64,000 nt of DNA from Ilex aquifolium (taxonomy: Eukaryota > Streptophyta > Magnoliopsida > Aquifoliales > Aquifoliaceae). The stretch covers positions 31,917,780 to 31,981,779 of the forward strand of contig OX637401.1 in assembly GCA_951799425.1 (NCBI GenBank). The letters are read 5' to 3'. The position numbers were made by a program, and so were the translations under genes. This document shows positions 1-11,185 of the stretch, one piece after another. The notes beneath the pieces are model-generated. The model was given only the letters and a program-made list of their open reading frames with translations. It was not told the origin of the DNA and searched no databases. Each line of letters starts with the position of its first letter. The stretch's first letter is position 1.

Positions 1-144
1 AATTGCAAATTAACACAATAATCTTTTTGTCTCCATATATTTGTGCCAATAGAGATAGATGAATCCGACAGATCAAGATGGCTAGGATAATTTTGATACT
101 CTATGAAAGCATGTAGACAAATAAAACAACTATATATATTTTAT

Positions 145-714
145 TTATTGAGGTGGACCAGTAATAAATGTGTAGATTATTTCTGCTGCCATCTGCGAGA
201 GCTCATATAGAGCATTGTTTTGATTAGTTAATGGTGATTTGCGAGGTTCTGGCGGTCCTTTAAACACACTTTCACAATCTAGTGCGTCCCCAGCAGCTTG
301 AGAAGCTTCACCACTAGAAAATCTGTAGTTCTTGGAATCCAAATCCTCAATTGCATGTTGGAGATCTTTCTCTGCAGTATCATCATATAGAACAACACAA
401 TCATTTAAGTATCGCTTCAATGTAGGATCTGTTGTCTTACTATTTAGTTGATTGATGTACGCTAAGGTAGCCTTAGCTTTAGCAAAAGACAACTGAAGCA
501 GTATACTTGCAAGCCCCTTGACATCTGCTTTAGAGCTTCGAGGATCAGAACGAAGAGTTGAGACACAAAGATCACGATTGTGTGTAAGATTACAAGTTTT
601 TTCAATCAAATCGACACCCTTCTCTAACACCAAATTTGAGCATTGGCTCAGGGGTAAGCGAATGAGAGGAAATAGAAAAACAAGTATCAATAGTAAAGAG
701 ATTGACCTCTCCAT
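145..714 (-). CDS. PMEI/invertase-inhibitor family protein, copy 1
   Basis: Single-exon gene for a 189-residue secreted protein of the plant invertase/pectin methylesterase inhibitor superfamily. Residues 1-24 are a hydrophobic signal peptide, and the mature chain would start near Cys25 (SQCSNLVLEKG). The four family cysteines are present: C41 and C50 (spacing of nine, in CNLTHNRDLC) and C106 and C147. The helical-bundle pattern and the DP..KRYLNDC and DLDSKNY segments resemble the putative invertase-inhibitor subgroup that includes plane-tree pollen allergen Pla a 1. Such proteins act in the apoplast or vacuole and bind either PME or acid invertase. Sequence alone does not decide which, although the adjacent PME gene makes PME a reasonable guess. 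The ATG at 714 follows a TATA-like box by about 70 bp. The protein is nearly identical to the one at 17587-18162. Confidence 0.92.
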   Translation of the reverse strand: MERSISLLLILVFLFPLIRLPLSQCSNLVLEKGVDLIEKTCNLTHNRDLCVSTLRSDPRSSKADVKGLASILLQLSFAKAKATLAYINQLNSKTTDPTLKRYLNDCVVLYDDTAEKDLQHAIEDLDSKNYRFSSGEASQAAGDALDCESVFKGPPEPRKSPLTNQNNALYELSQMAAEIIYTFITGPPQ

Positions 715-781
715 TCGAAAGGTATAATATTACAGAGGAGGAGTACAGAAGGATGATAAGGTTATGGGTTGGAGTTGATTG

Positions 782-790
782 CTTTAAATA
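782..790 (-). promoter_or_regulatory. TATA-like box of inhibitor copy 1
   Basis: Minus-strand TATTTAAAG lies about 70 bp upstream of the ATG. The same box sits at the same place in the paralogues: 18231-18239 is identical, 8624-8632 reads TATAAAAAG, and 21214-21222 in the broken copy has decayed to TATTAAAAG. Confidence 0.55.
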
Positions 791-3753
791 GGACTAGAAT
801 TTGAAATTTGAACTCCCTAACTAAACAAATGACAACTTGGACAATATTGATAATTATGAAATTTAACTGGTATATGGGTAACGGAAAATAAAATTTATTG
901 CTGATTTGTTAAGGCAGTCAAAGATAACATTAAAAAATGAGTGATAAAATTGCTAAAAGCACATGATTACTCTTCAAGTATATATGGAAGCTATTTTTTT
1001 TTGTTGCTCTTTCTTCTCAAGTATGGAAGTTATTTTTTCGACCAATGACTCAACTGTTTATGAATGTCATTATGACATAGTATTAATCCCCTCTTTGGAC
1101 AGCTTGCTTATGAAAAGTGTTTGATTGACTTTGGAATTGAGAATGGTGGTAATCAAAATAAAAGTGTTTGGTGGACTAGGGACCAATTATGTTATGTTTT
1201 TTTCATCGATGTAGTCTTATATTATTTCCACGAGTAAATCTTCCTCGATTGTATTATTTTGCCCAAGCGGCTGCATTATTCCCCCAGGAAGGAGATGTTG
1301 ATTTCTCTAACATTAATAATCACTCTTCTTCTTCCTCTTCTCATCCACTTGTCCCATTCCAATGCTCCTCTATTGCAAAAATAGAAAGGAGTCGATTTGA
1401 TAAAAAGAAACTAACAATCCTTAAAATTATGTTGCCTCCTTCCCCTCCCTAATGCTAATGCTAATTCTCTTTCCCCACCACAAAAAAAAAAAAAAAAATT
1501 TTTGGAGCTCTAAGGCATATGACCAAGGCCATGCCTCAAAAATTCACAAATAATATCAACCTAATAAATTATGAGACCACAAATCCTATATTGACCTATA
1601 CTTTAGTTTTTGCATGGATTAATATAAATATGATGCTATGGAGGCTCATCTCTCAAATGCAATGTTAAATTGGTTGACAAAAACTATCCAGATTCAAAAC
1701 GTGGGCAGTTTGTGCGTGCTTGGAACTTTAATCACACAAAAAATACATATTTAACACCAATCGATCTTTGATTCAAAAAAGAAAAAAGAAAAAAAGCATC
1801 AATGATCAATCAATCTAAATACATTTTTTTGCTTTTAGAGAGATACATTTTTTTTTTTTGTGTTTTGAATTTGTACTTGAGAATTTAAAAAAAGAACAGC
1901 ATTTGAGTAACTTTAAAAAAGATGATATCATCCGATGCTTATACTATTGGTAGTCAGTATGGGATTACTTCTTCTAAAGAATTACTAAAATAGTTCTTTA
2001 TGATCCCTTGTGGTCAAGTACTGGAATGAAGAAAAATGCTTTAGAAAGGAAGCTGGTTTTTACCACTATGCAAAATAAAGTGAGTGGTACACACAATAAA
2101 ATTGTTCCTGGTCACTAATTCGCAATATATTTTTGTATCATTTGAAGAATCGTCTTTTAATAGCAAATACAGACAACACAACCACCATAAAGAATTTGTT
2201 CATATCTAAATCACTAAATATTCAGTTCTATAGGGAGTAGGGTGGTGATTTAGAATCACTCCGATAATAACAGTTCAAGCAAGGATTATGGGTAAAGAGA
2301 AGATTAAGAGAGGCTTCAATTCTCTGTAAGGCAATGCTGTTTTACTGAAAGGCCATGAAAAGGGGAGGGAGGGGTGGTTGAGAAGTATCTCTCAATTTGC
2401 TGGATTTAAAATCTTGTAGGTAATGCCATAAGAATAATCCTTTCTATGGGAAGACAAGCTAACCTAACGAGCTTCCCTTCTACTACCGGAAAGAGGAGTT
2501 TATCACCGCTTACACATACATATTCAAATCACTCTATCCTCTTTGATCCTAATCCAAGGCGAGAGAATATGACTTGTATCTTTCTATACAAAGCAAAACA
2601 TTATTCTGAAGCTAACTAAAAAGAGGTGCAATGAACGACTTAAAGTGGTCCTTATGCATAGACAAATTGAGCAACTACCGTTGCTGTGAAAATAAAAATG
2701 ATGCCTAAATAGTTTCATCATTTTTGTTACGATGAGAATGACCCTATGAACTTTATACAATGTTTCAGTATTTGAATGGCAGTAACTTTTACCAACGATT
2801 TAGTTGCAGATCGCATAAATAGTATATGGTTACGATGCAGATTCTCTTTTTTACTCACGAAGTTAGAACCATGTTCACACCTCCACCCCATCTTATCCCA
2901 CTTTTTGTGTTATTCCCTTTTTGTTGTTATTGCTGAATATGAACAAAATCATCATACAATGTATAGGAGGGACTTTTTTTTTAGGTCTTCATATACAAGA
3001 GACTTGTGATGGGTTGAATTAGTTTACTTCGAATTACTGTACAATAATACTATCCAACTAGAAAATTCATGCACAATTTGTTAAAAACAATGATCTAATT
3101 CATTTACATTCTTTCCATTATAAAGGACCAGGATAATGTAATTGTACCAAAATGAGTTTTTCTACACCGTATCGAAATTACTACTATTAAGGGGTGATGT
3201 TACAACTCAATGTGCTGAAGTTACACCGAAGTGAGGTCATTTGGAATCATTCCTAATTCTTTTGTTGTAGCTTGGCACTAGAAAATTGCAATTTAACCAA
3301 AAAACGTGTATGCTAAACTTCAGGCAGTACAAACTTCAGTACCAGAGTCTTACCGATCTAATAGGTTTTCATACTGGCTTGGCATACCTTCTTCAATTCT
3401 GAAACCAAATCATCCCTCCAAAAAATGAGGATTTACCATTCTCCTTGTCTTCCTAGCCAATGCACCATAATATATGATCATCTTGTCAAAAAAACTATCC
3501 TAGAATGACCCAATTTTCTGAAAATAGGCTGATATTAGAAGGCTATGATTCCCCTAGCTAAACCTATACTGTATTGCCTAAGTCTCCTAAATAAGAACAA
3601 ATTTTCCAAAGGGTTAAATGGGGAAATACGTATAGAAAATGTTCAAAGGATGCAATTGGGAAAAATCAAAATCACCCAAGAATCAGTTAGAGATTAAAGG
3701 TAAAAAAATTCAGGGAACACGTACGAAGGCCAAAAGAAAACATGCATTACTCT
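791..3753. other. Intergenic spacer between divergent inhibitor and PME genes
   Basis: About 3 kb with no supported gene. It forms most of duplication unit A, so the divergent promoters of the inhibitor (minus) and the PME (plus) lie at its two ends. Short open frames here (for example 1189-1452 and 2776-3009) show no family resemblance and are not conserved as coding sequence in the paralogous spacers. Confidence 0.6.
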
Positions 3754-3900
3754 TATAAATATAGGCTTCTATAGCCCTTCATCACCACCCTTCTCTTGCC
3801 TTTGCTTCCAAAGTGGTTTGAAGCATTACTTTCAGTCAAAGTTCACACACAGCCATTAGTTCGAAGTTGCAGCATACTTCTTGTTCCAGACCAAATGGAG
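3754..3900 (+). promoter_or_regulatory. Upstream duplicate of the PME promoter and first exon
   Basis: TATAAATA at 3754-3761 is followed by a 5'-UTR-like stretch (motifs CCAAAGTGGTTTGA and TTAGTTCGAAGTTG) and by ATGGAG directly joined to a GTAAATG donor at 3901. The same arrangement recurs at 4876-5020 and 23835-23991. The TATA-to-ATG distances are 141, 139 and 148 bp. Homology continues into the intron (about 3901-4190 versus 5021-5480). Since both first exons encode only Met-Glu in phase 0, splicing from this copy to 6022 would give the same protein. It is therefore either an alternative promoter or a relic. Confidence 0.6.
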
Positions 3901-4875
3901 GTAAATGTTTTATTTTTTTCTCCTTTTCCTCAGCAAAATTGAAGAGAAACATAATGAGCTCGTGTCCAGTGGAACTTTGCTAACCCTTTATGGGGAAAGC
4001 TAATGCTGAAGTTTTTGATCCAATGACCCCTCAAATTTATGTCCCGCTCATTTGAGTCTAGCCAATTGTTTCATCATGATAGGAGAAGCATAAGACTTGA
4101 TCCGTGACTTGCATTTGCATCGATAACTCTAAGAGGGATATCTCTTGCCCTGCATTACTTTTGATTCCTGAAAATGTTTCAAGTACCCGTATATATTTGA
4201 CACTTGCGTAAGGGTATCAGATGTTTATCCGACACTCTACTAAAGATTTCCAAATTCCGGGAATTTAATCTCATTTTATGACTACTTATGAAACTCTCAT
4301 TTGCGTTATCGCTGATGCATGAGAAAGTCATTTAGGGTGGCCGTTTATGTGTCCAGTTGTAACATTTCACTTATCTACTTTGTGTGCATCATGCTACTAT
4401 GGTTGTCTTCTAATTGTAAGGCTTCCCCTGAGTATATATATATATACACACACGCGTGCTCCAAACATATGCTATTCTCCCTGCTAATATCTTCCCATCC
4501 GAACAGTTTCTTACTCTCTTTAAATAATGTTGAATTTTCTTGTTCTAGATCATATGTCACGGGTGATGGAATGAATTGACAATGTCTGATATGAGATTAA
4601 CATCCATTCTTATATTTTGTGTAAACATTTTGCAATTACTTATTGAAAAAATAACACTTTGAAACCGTTACACCACATTTAGTACTATTTTATATATAAG
4701 GTTTGGAGAATCGTTGACCAACCTTCCATCTCTTTATTTCATTATACATTTCTACTAACGTGTCTAAACTTCAGATTATATATTTTGCATATATACTTTC
4801 CTAGCTTCTTCCTCGTCTTACCCTGCAGATGATTAACTCTACACTGCTGGTTTTTCTTATTATGCACTAGCTAGC

Positions 4876-4883
4876 TATAAATT
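4876..4883 (+). promoter_or_regulatory. TATA box of the PME gene
   Basis: TATAAATT lies 139 bp upstream of the micro-exon ATG at 5015. Its position matches the TATA boxes at 3754 and 23835 in the duplicated first-exon regions. Confidence 0.55.
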
Positions 4884-5014
4884 CATACTTGCATAGGCCC
4901 TTAGCACACCACCTTTCTTGCTCTCAAAGTGGTTTGAGGCATTACTTGCAATCCTAGTTTTCACAGAACTCTTAGTTCGAAGTTGAAGCAAATTCAGTTG
5001 CTGGTCTACACCAA

Positions 5015-7236
5015 ATGGAGGTATATGATTTATTTATTCTTATTTTCATTCAAAAAATGGAAGGAGAAATAATGAGTTTGTGTCCAGTGGAAGTTTTCAG
5101 CCTCATTACAGGGAATGCTGATGCTCAAGTTTTGGTGTTGGTGATGGCTCAAGCATGACCGGAGTAGGGATACGGCGGTAGCTTATATATAATAATTCGG
5201 TTAACCTAAGCCAAAATTTACTCTGAATTCCAATTCTTTTATTCGCATTGTTGCCGCACATGAAAAAGAAGAAGAAAGTCACATTTTGGTTCCATCTATG
5301 TGGACAGTGTATTTTACTTGTTGGATCAGACACCCCCTCAATTTTTGTCAGATTCATTATTTGCAAAAGTTTACTTATCATCCATGCCAAGTTCAACCAA
5401 ATAGGAGGAGCATAAGCATTTGATTCATGGCTTGCATTTGCATTGATAATTGGGCTGTCTCTTGCTGTGCATTACAGATATAAATGGTTGGAGACATTCT
5501 CTATTAGGTATGCACCTTAGTTTTTGTAAATTCTTCTGTCCGTGTTTCATGGAATTCAACAACATTTGTCGTGTTTACTAGCAAGGAAGTTAATATTTAC
5601 CCGAGTTGCAGCTCTCATGAGTATTGTATCATCGAATCCCTTGTACTTACAATTGCATTGCTTTTGATTTTATCACCTGCTACTCTGTTATGTCTTCAGT
5701 ACGCTCATCTGTGTTTGACATACGTCCTTTGTGACTCACCGGCGATTGTTTCATTTATTTTATGTTCTTTCTTATGGTTGCGATTGTGTGGCATTTCTAA
5801 AATGCAACATTAAAAGGAAGTCCTAAGATGACCCAGTGGCATTAAGACCACTCAGAACAGTTTGAACCAATATTGATGGTGTCTGTAATGTTGCCGTTAT
5901 CCCTTCCCCTGGGTGTGTGAGTTATTCATATATGTATATTTCCTTAGATCCCCAGTTAAAGAATCTTAGTATTCGAACGTTTTTTTGTCTAGAACTAACA
6001 TGTTTATATGTAAATGTGCAGAAAATTACGAGTGTCATTATTTTGCTCACTTTTATGTGGAGTGTACTTCAAGGCAAGAGTGACCCAGAATTCAACACAA
6101 CTGTAGCCCTAGATGGTTCTGGAGACTTTAACAATATCTCTAGCGCTGTGAATGCTGCGTCAAATTACAGCAAGCAAAAGTATTACATCAAGATTAAAGC
6201 AGGAACCTATAATGAGCATGTTTTCATTGGACGAGAGAAAACAAATATTGCTTTTATCGGAGACGGTATGAATGTGACCATTATAACCGACAACAAGAGC
6301 AATGGTACAGGCACGAGTACCTTTAAATTAGCCACAGTAGGTATGCTTCATTCATCACAAAAATAGAGAATGCATACCTTATACATGAACCCGTTATTGG
6401 TATATAGTAGACGCTCATTCCTTTATCAATTAACAAGCAGGGAAGGGAAAGATCCATCAATAATTGCATTACATAATTTACAATGGCATCAGATGTACTA
6501 CTAATATACAGCAGTCCAAAACCACTACTAATATATATGCTTTAAATCAGACGTTAGAGGAGATGGCTTCATAGCGAAGCACATAACCTTCAGAAACTCA
6601 GCTGGACAAACAAATGGACAAGCAGTTGCAATGAAGTGTAGTTCAAGCTTTTCGGCATTCTACAGATGTAGATTTGACGGCTACCAAGACACCCTTTATG
6701 TCCAAACGGGTATCCAATTTTATAGGGAATGTGAAGTTTTTGGGACAATAGATATTATATTTGGGGATGCCACAGTGGTATTCCAAAATTGTGGCGTTTA
6801 TGTTTATAATCCTGGAAAGGGCCACTCAAATGTGATAACTGCCCAAGGAAGGTCTAGTAGTAAATATGTTTCTGGAATATCTATCCATAATTGCACAATC
6901 AAAGCTGCAAATGACTTAAATTCTGGAGTCAGAACCTACCTTGGCCGACCATGGAGGCCATTCTCCACCGTGGTCATAATGCAATCTTTCTTAGGTGATA
7001 TAATAGACCCGGAGGGATGGCTTAAATGGGATAATAATACTTCAACACTAGCCACACTATATTATGGGGAATATCAAAACAACGGCCCTGGATCTAACAT
7101 TTCGAAAAGAGTATGCTGGAGCGGACATAAAAACATGAGCTCAACTGAAGCTGAAAAGTTCACAGTGAGAAATTTCATCAACGGTGAATCGTGGCTGCAT
7201 CCAACCACTATCCCATTTTCCCCAGGTCTAATGTAG
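5015..7236 (+). CDS. Pectin methylesterase without PRO domain, 3 exons with a 6-nt first exon
   Basis: Model: exons 5015-5020, 6022-6340 and 6551-7236, giving 336 residues; both introns are GT-AG. The first coding exon is only ATG-GAG, joined in phase 0 to a hydrophobic stretch (KITSVIILLTFMWSVLQG), so the 6-nt exon completes a signal peptide. The second junction is phase 1 and restores the family sequence ATV-D-VRGDGFIAKHITF. The rest is a plant pectinesterase (CE8) beta-helix, which removes methyl groups from wall homogalacturonan. Active-site residues are all present: Q132, Q154 and D155 (GYQDTLY), D176 (GTIDIIFG, usually GTVDFIFG), R241 and W243 (LGRPW). Spacing agrees with carrot PME up to D176. 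There is no N-terminal inhibitor-like PRO region, so it belongs with the short PMEs. Separate inhibitor-like genes flank it on the other strand. This is the only intact PME in the array. Confidence 0.88.
5021..6021 (+). other. Intron 1 of the PME gene
   Basis: Donor GTATATG at 5021 and acceptor TGTGCAG ending at 6021, 1001 bp. Its 5' half is homologous to 3901-4190, evidence of a tandem duplication of promoter, micro-exon and intron start. Open frames inside it (5106-5396 and 5571-5813) have no recognisable similarity. Confidence 0.7.
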
Positions 7237-7995
7237 ATGTAAAGATAACACCCAGAATTTCCTCATGTAATAGTTTCTTTGTGATCATGTAATCCTCGTA
7301 AATATCAAACTAAGTTCTTTTGGATATCGGTTGCCTCTTTATATGGATGTACGTATATAGGTCCAATGCTTGATTAATTATATATCCTCGTATCTGTACT
7401 TCAATTGTGAAGTTTGAAGAGCTGCCAGCTACCACTGTTCTATGACAGACATGATTATAAAGAATTTGAATGATAGACGGCCAAGAGAACTAGAGCGCTC
7501 ATGTTGTCTAAGATAAGACTATTACATTGCCTAATGAGTTTTTGAGAATTAGAATCTTTAGAAATGGAGGAAAAATTATAAAATAGTTGCTCTGGGTGTC
7601 ATAGTTTTGTGACTTGTCCAAAAGATTCAAAACAACTAGAAAACTATGAGTACCCCAGTTGAGGTGTCTGTATTTAATTTATCTTCCTCAATCCTCATTA
7701 ATCACTATTATGTTGTTTTGGACATATAACCTCGGCTTAAGTTGGTACCCCAGTAGATAACAGAAGTGCATTTGTGCTAACGATTGAATAAAATATGATA
7801 TATATGCTCGTCAATTCCTATTGAAAATGGACTTTGAAACACATGATAATACTGTCTTTAGTTAATAATAATGGCACCATCAAAGCAATGGATAGAGATG
7901 GCTTGGAAATCCTTGCTACTCTAAGAAAGCAAGCAGGCAAGTCAAAACTACATTTATTTATTGAGATGAACCAGCTGTAAGCTAACCAACGACCA
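7237..7995. other. Tail-to-tail intergenic region
   Basis: About 760 bp between the PME stop codon and the stop of inhibitor copy 2, presumably the 3' UTRs and terminators of both. Part of it (about 7730-7870) plus the 3' end of inhibitor copy 2 is repeated at about 26290-26596, so this junction was itself duplicated. Confidence 0.6.
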
Positions 7996-8553
7996 TTATG
8001 ATTTCAGTAGGTAGACAATGTCTCCTGCTAGATCCGAGAGCTCGTGTAGAGCATAGTTTTGATCAGTTATTGGTGATTTGAGAGGTTTCGGTGGTCCTTT
8101 AAACACGTCTTCACAATCTTGCGCATTATTGCCTGCATAAAAAGCATACATAGTCGAATAGCCATAATTGTTAGAATCCAAATAGGTGATTGCACTTGGG
8201 AGATTCTTCTGCGAATTATCATTGTACAGATCAAGACAATCATCGAAGTATTGTTTCAATAAAGGGTCTGTCGTCTTATTATTCAGCTGATGGATGTAGG
8301 ACAATGTGGTCTTTGTTTTAGCGAGAGACAACTGAAGCATTATACGGGCAAGTCCTTTGACATCTGCTTTAGAGCTTCGAGGATCATGTTGCAAAGATGA
8401 GACGCATAAATCATGATTGTGCGTACGCCTGCAGGTTGTTTCTATCAAATTAGCTCCTTTCTCTGTCATCAAAGTGGACCCTTGGCTCATGGGCAAGTTG
8501 ATGAGAGAAAATTGGGAAACGATAATTAATATCAGAGAAAGTAACATCTCCAT
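7996..8553 (-). CDS. PMEI/invertase-inhibitor family protein, copy 2 (diverged)
   Basis: Single-exon gene, 185 residues, same family and layout as copies 1 and 3 but the most diverged of the intact three. Residues 1-24 form a signal peptide (MEMLLSLILIIVSQFSLINL). Conserved cysteines are C41 and C50 (CRRTHNHDLC), one in YFDDCLDLY near 106, and one in AQDCEDVF near 147. Copies 1 and 3 have Cys25 at the processing site, while this one has Gly. Core segments DPRSSKADVKGLA and NNKTTDPLLKQY are retained, which suggests the fold is still under constraint. The ATG at 8553 lies about 70 bp from a TATAAAAAG box (8624-8632, minus). Whether the target is PME or invertase is not decided by sequence. Confidence 0.9.
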   Translation of the reverse strand: MEMLLSLILIIVSQFSLINLPMSQGSTLMTEKGANLIETTCRRTHNHDLCVSSLQHDPRSSKADVKGLARIMLQLSLAKTKTTLSYIHQLNNKTTDPLLKQYFDDCLDLYNDNSQKNLPSAITYLDSNNYGYSTMYAFYAGNNAQDCEDVFKGPPKPLKSPITDQNYALHELSDLAGDIVYLLKS

Positions 8554-8639
8554 TCTTGAGATGTAGGATTATGAGGGCAGGAAGAGAGTATATGAGGCTA
8601 AGGTCATGGGTTGTGGTTGTTCGCTTTTTATAGGACTCA

Positions 8640-9726
8640 TGTTTGAAATTTGAACTCACCAACTAAGCAAATGACAGCTTTAGTAAATTTAGATAATTAT
8701 GATACTCAACTAGACATATTGGTAACGGAAATAAAAATTTATTGCTCTTATACTAAGATTTTTTAAATGCAGTCAAAGATAACTGCAAAAAATGAATGAA
8801 AAACGTAACAGATAAAAGTCAAATCAAGTTTACAACCAATAAATTAAGCTGCTTTTTTGCATCTGAATATTTATTATAACGGTAATACCACATCATGGAT
8901 AACACGTAATATCACCAACCAATAAAAATACGTGGTATCAAATTTCATTGTCTCTGTTCTGCCAAGTGAGAACCATCAGTTTGTGAAACAGTTTTCTTGA
9001 AGGCTGCCCATGTGAAGGCTGACGATATTGCTTGGTTTCAATTCAGAGAATTCTATTTTTATGTGTAGGTTAATTTTGAGATTTCACGAGAGTTAATAAA
9101 AAGTTAAAAATAAGCTTCTTTTTTTTTTCCGGCCGCGCCCGGGGGGGGGGGGGGGGGGTGTTCTATTTTTTTGCAAATAGCAAATCTCACAGGCGGCCCG
9201 AGATGTTTTTGGGCCTAAAACGAAACGATAAATGAGGTAATTTTATTTTTAATATCAATAATAAATTTAATTTTTAATTTTTTAAAATATAAAAATATTA
9301 ATTAAATTTTTATATTTAAACTTTTGTTATCATATTTGAACTTGATGGTAAGAGAGAGAGAGAAAGAAAGAGAGATAGAGAAAGGGAGGGAGGGAGAGAA
9401 TGATTGAAAAGTTATGATAGTAAATTTGAATGTGACTTTTTTAGGGGATTACAACTTAATTTTTCAGTAGTTTTATTTTTACGGTTAGCTTGTTCCTTTT
9501 GTTTTTTTTTTTAAAGTTGAATTTTAGGGTTTTTTAATTTTACTGGTTGAATTAATAGACTCAATTTACCTAAGTTGTTTGAGCTTAAATATGTTTTTTA
9601 ATGAAACATATTTCTCATGAATTTAGATTTTTTGTTTGAGCTATTATTACACACCTATAAATTATGTGATCTTTTTTAAAGTGGGGTCTAAAATTCAAAC
9701 TTTATTGGTCTAATTATTGGGTAGAC
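8640..9726. other. Upstream flank of inhibitor copy 2, no gene
   Basis: About 8640-8830 is diverged from the promoter region of copies 1 and 3. After that the sequence is AT-rich with no coding signal. It holds an abrupt GC patch with an 18-base G run (9141-9158) and a GA-rich tract (about 9350-9400). Confidence 0.6.
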
Positions 9727-10620
9727 TAGGGATGTCAGTGGACCGAAGCGAGGGCGGAGGGTATAGTCTTCATCCCTGTACCCGCTTAAAAAAATTTCGT
9801 CCATCCCCGGTCTACTCCCGTTAACGGGGATAATTTTCATCCCCATCCCCGTCCGCGGGTAAATTTCTAATCCCCGCCCCCTTCCCTGCTTCCCCCGTAC
9901 CCGCCCAAGCCCAAGCCCAAGCCTGCCTTAGCCTATAACTTCTATAAACAGTTGAGGTAAATGCTTAGAGAATTCGAACTTTGTGTTGTGTTGATGCTAT
10001 AGTAGGATGTAAAACTTTGCCTTTCTGTCTCCTATGTGTTCAAGATATGAATGTTGCAGCATACTGTAATGCATCACTAGAAAGATCTTTTTTCAAATAT
10101 GAAGGGCAAAAGACATGAATCCTTAAGAAATCAGAAGAAAGATGTTTGGGAAGGTGGGTTTTGGTGCTTGATTTCTTTGCTGCTTCCCTTGATGCTTGAT
10201 GTATAGATTTGGAATTTGTAATATGTGTGAATCCCCCCAATATCTTATAGTTATATGAAGAATGTTTGTATTTTCTTGTACAAGACAATGCTTCATATTA
10301 TTCTCTAATCTGAATCAAAATAAAGAGCGATTCTTTGGCAGTGAAAACCAAACTATAATATAGAAACCAAACTATATTATTCTCTAATCTGAACCAAACT
10401 ATAATAAAACATGCCTTCAGTGTGTATATATATATAACGGGTATAGCGGGGCGGGGCGGGGGTAAGGGTAAGGGTAAGTCCATCCCCGCCTTCATCCCCT
10501 CACATATTTATACGGGTATTCCCATATACGTCCACCATCCAATACGTATAGTCCATCCCCGGTCCAAACGGGGCGGGTTTGGACGAATACCCGTTTTTCT
10601 CCGATCCACTGCCATCCCTA
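9727..10620. mobile_element. Non-autonomous hAT-like element
   Basis: 894-bp element with inverted ends TAGGGATGTCAGTGGACCG (left) and TAGGGATGGCAGTGGATCG (right, reverse complement). It is flanked by 8-bp direct repeats GGGTAGAC (9719-9726) and GGGTAAAC (10621-10628), one mismatch apart, as expected for the hAT superfamily. Subterminal regions are unusually GC-rich (runs of CCCCGCC and GGGCGGG), a known habit of this plant hAT group. The interior has no transposase frame. A short internal duplication (TATTCTCTAATCTGAA) occurs at about 10290 and 10377. Confidence 0.85.
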
Positions 10621-10628
10621 GGGTAAAC

Positions 10629-11185
10629 TGTCCTCCCAATGCTTTACCAGCATGTTTGGATAGTTTTGGGGTGAGGGATTGGATTTGCGTTATCAAATCC
10701 TTCCAAACCCAACCCCCAACTTTAAGCACATGAGATTAATAGATGAATTCTATTAATATCTACGTTCGCTAAGTAACAAATACACATATGGGATCCATGA
10801 ATTTATCATCATTATCACCATACATTTGTCATGTAAATGACTTTTTTATCCATTGGCCAATCTAATTCATATATATGTTTGTTTAAGCAATCTAAACTAC
10901 ATTAAGGGGTATAAAGGTATTTTATCAATTGAATCCGGTTTGGCCCCCATAAAATCCACCTCCCCTTGGGTTTGCTGAAACCAATGTTCATTGGTTTAAG
11001 CATCCACGCCAGGTACGGGTTGGGACTGCAGTCCAAGGCTTCAAAATCACATCCACACATGAGTTTTGTTGGTCTATTAAACTATTTTCCCTAAACCCAT
11101 CGTACAAAACAGGCTTTACTCCTTTAATCACTCTGAAATTGAATATACAAATGAGCAGGCCATTGCACGTGTAACTTTGAGGACT
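10629..11185. other. Intergenic, no gene seen
   Basis: AT-rich sequence with no coding similarity, ending where homology to the inhibitor spacers begins. Confidence 0.5.

Larger units (their letters stand above)
1..3632. repeat. Segmental duplication unit A (partner of 17458-20302)
   Basis: From the first base of the window this block matches 17458-20302 nearly base for base, so it probably starts left of the window. It carries an inhibitor gene on the minus strand plus its long 5' spacer. Copy A has about 925 bp (roughly 1540-2466) that copy B lacks, while B has about 150 bp near 19335-19485 that A lacks (A joins at about 2828). Similarity ends at about 3632, where A runs on into the PME promoter and B jumps into another inhibitor copy. 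More diverged versions of the same spacer occur at 11186-12412 and 21146-23900. Confidence 0.9.

Noticed and set aside
518..727. Plus-strand frames antisense to inhibitor genes (also 17951-18166 and 8450-8662)
   Set aside because: Shadows of the inhibitor coding strand; no family match.
10455..10480. Possible telomere-like repeat GGGTAAGGGTAAGGGTAAG
   Set aside because: Only three units and the wrong motif for plant telomere (TTTAGGG); it is part of the GC-rich hAT terminus.
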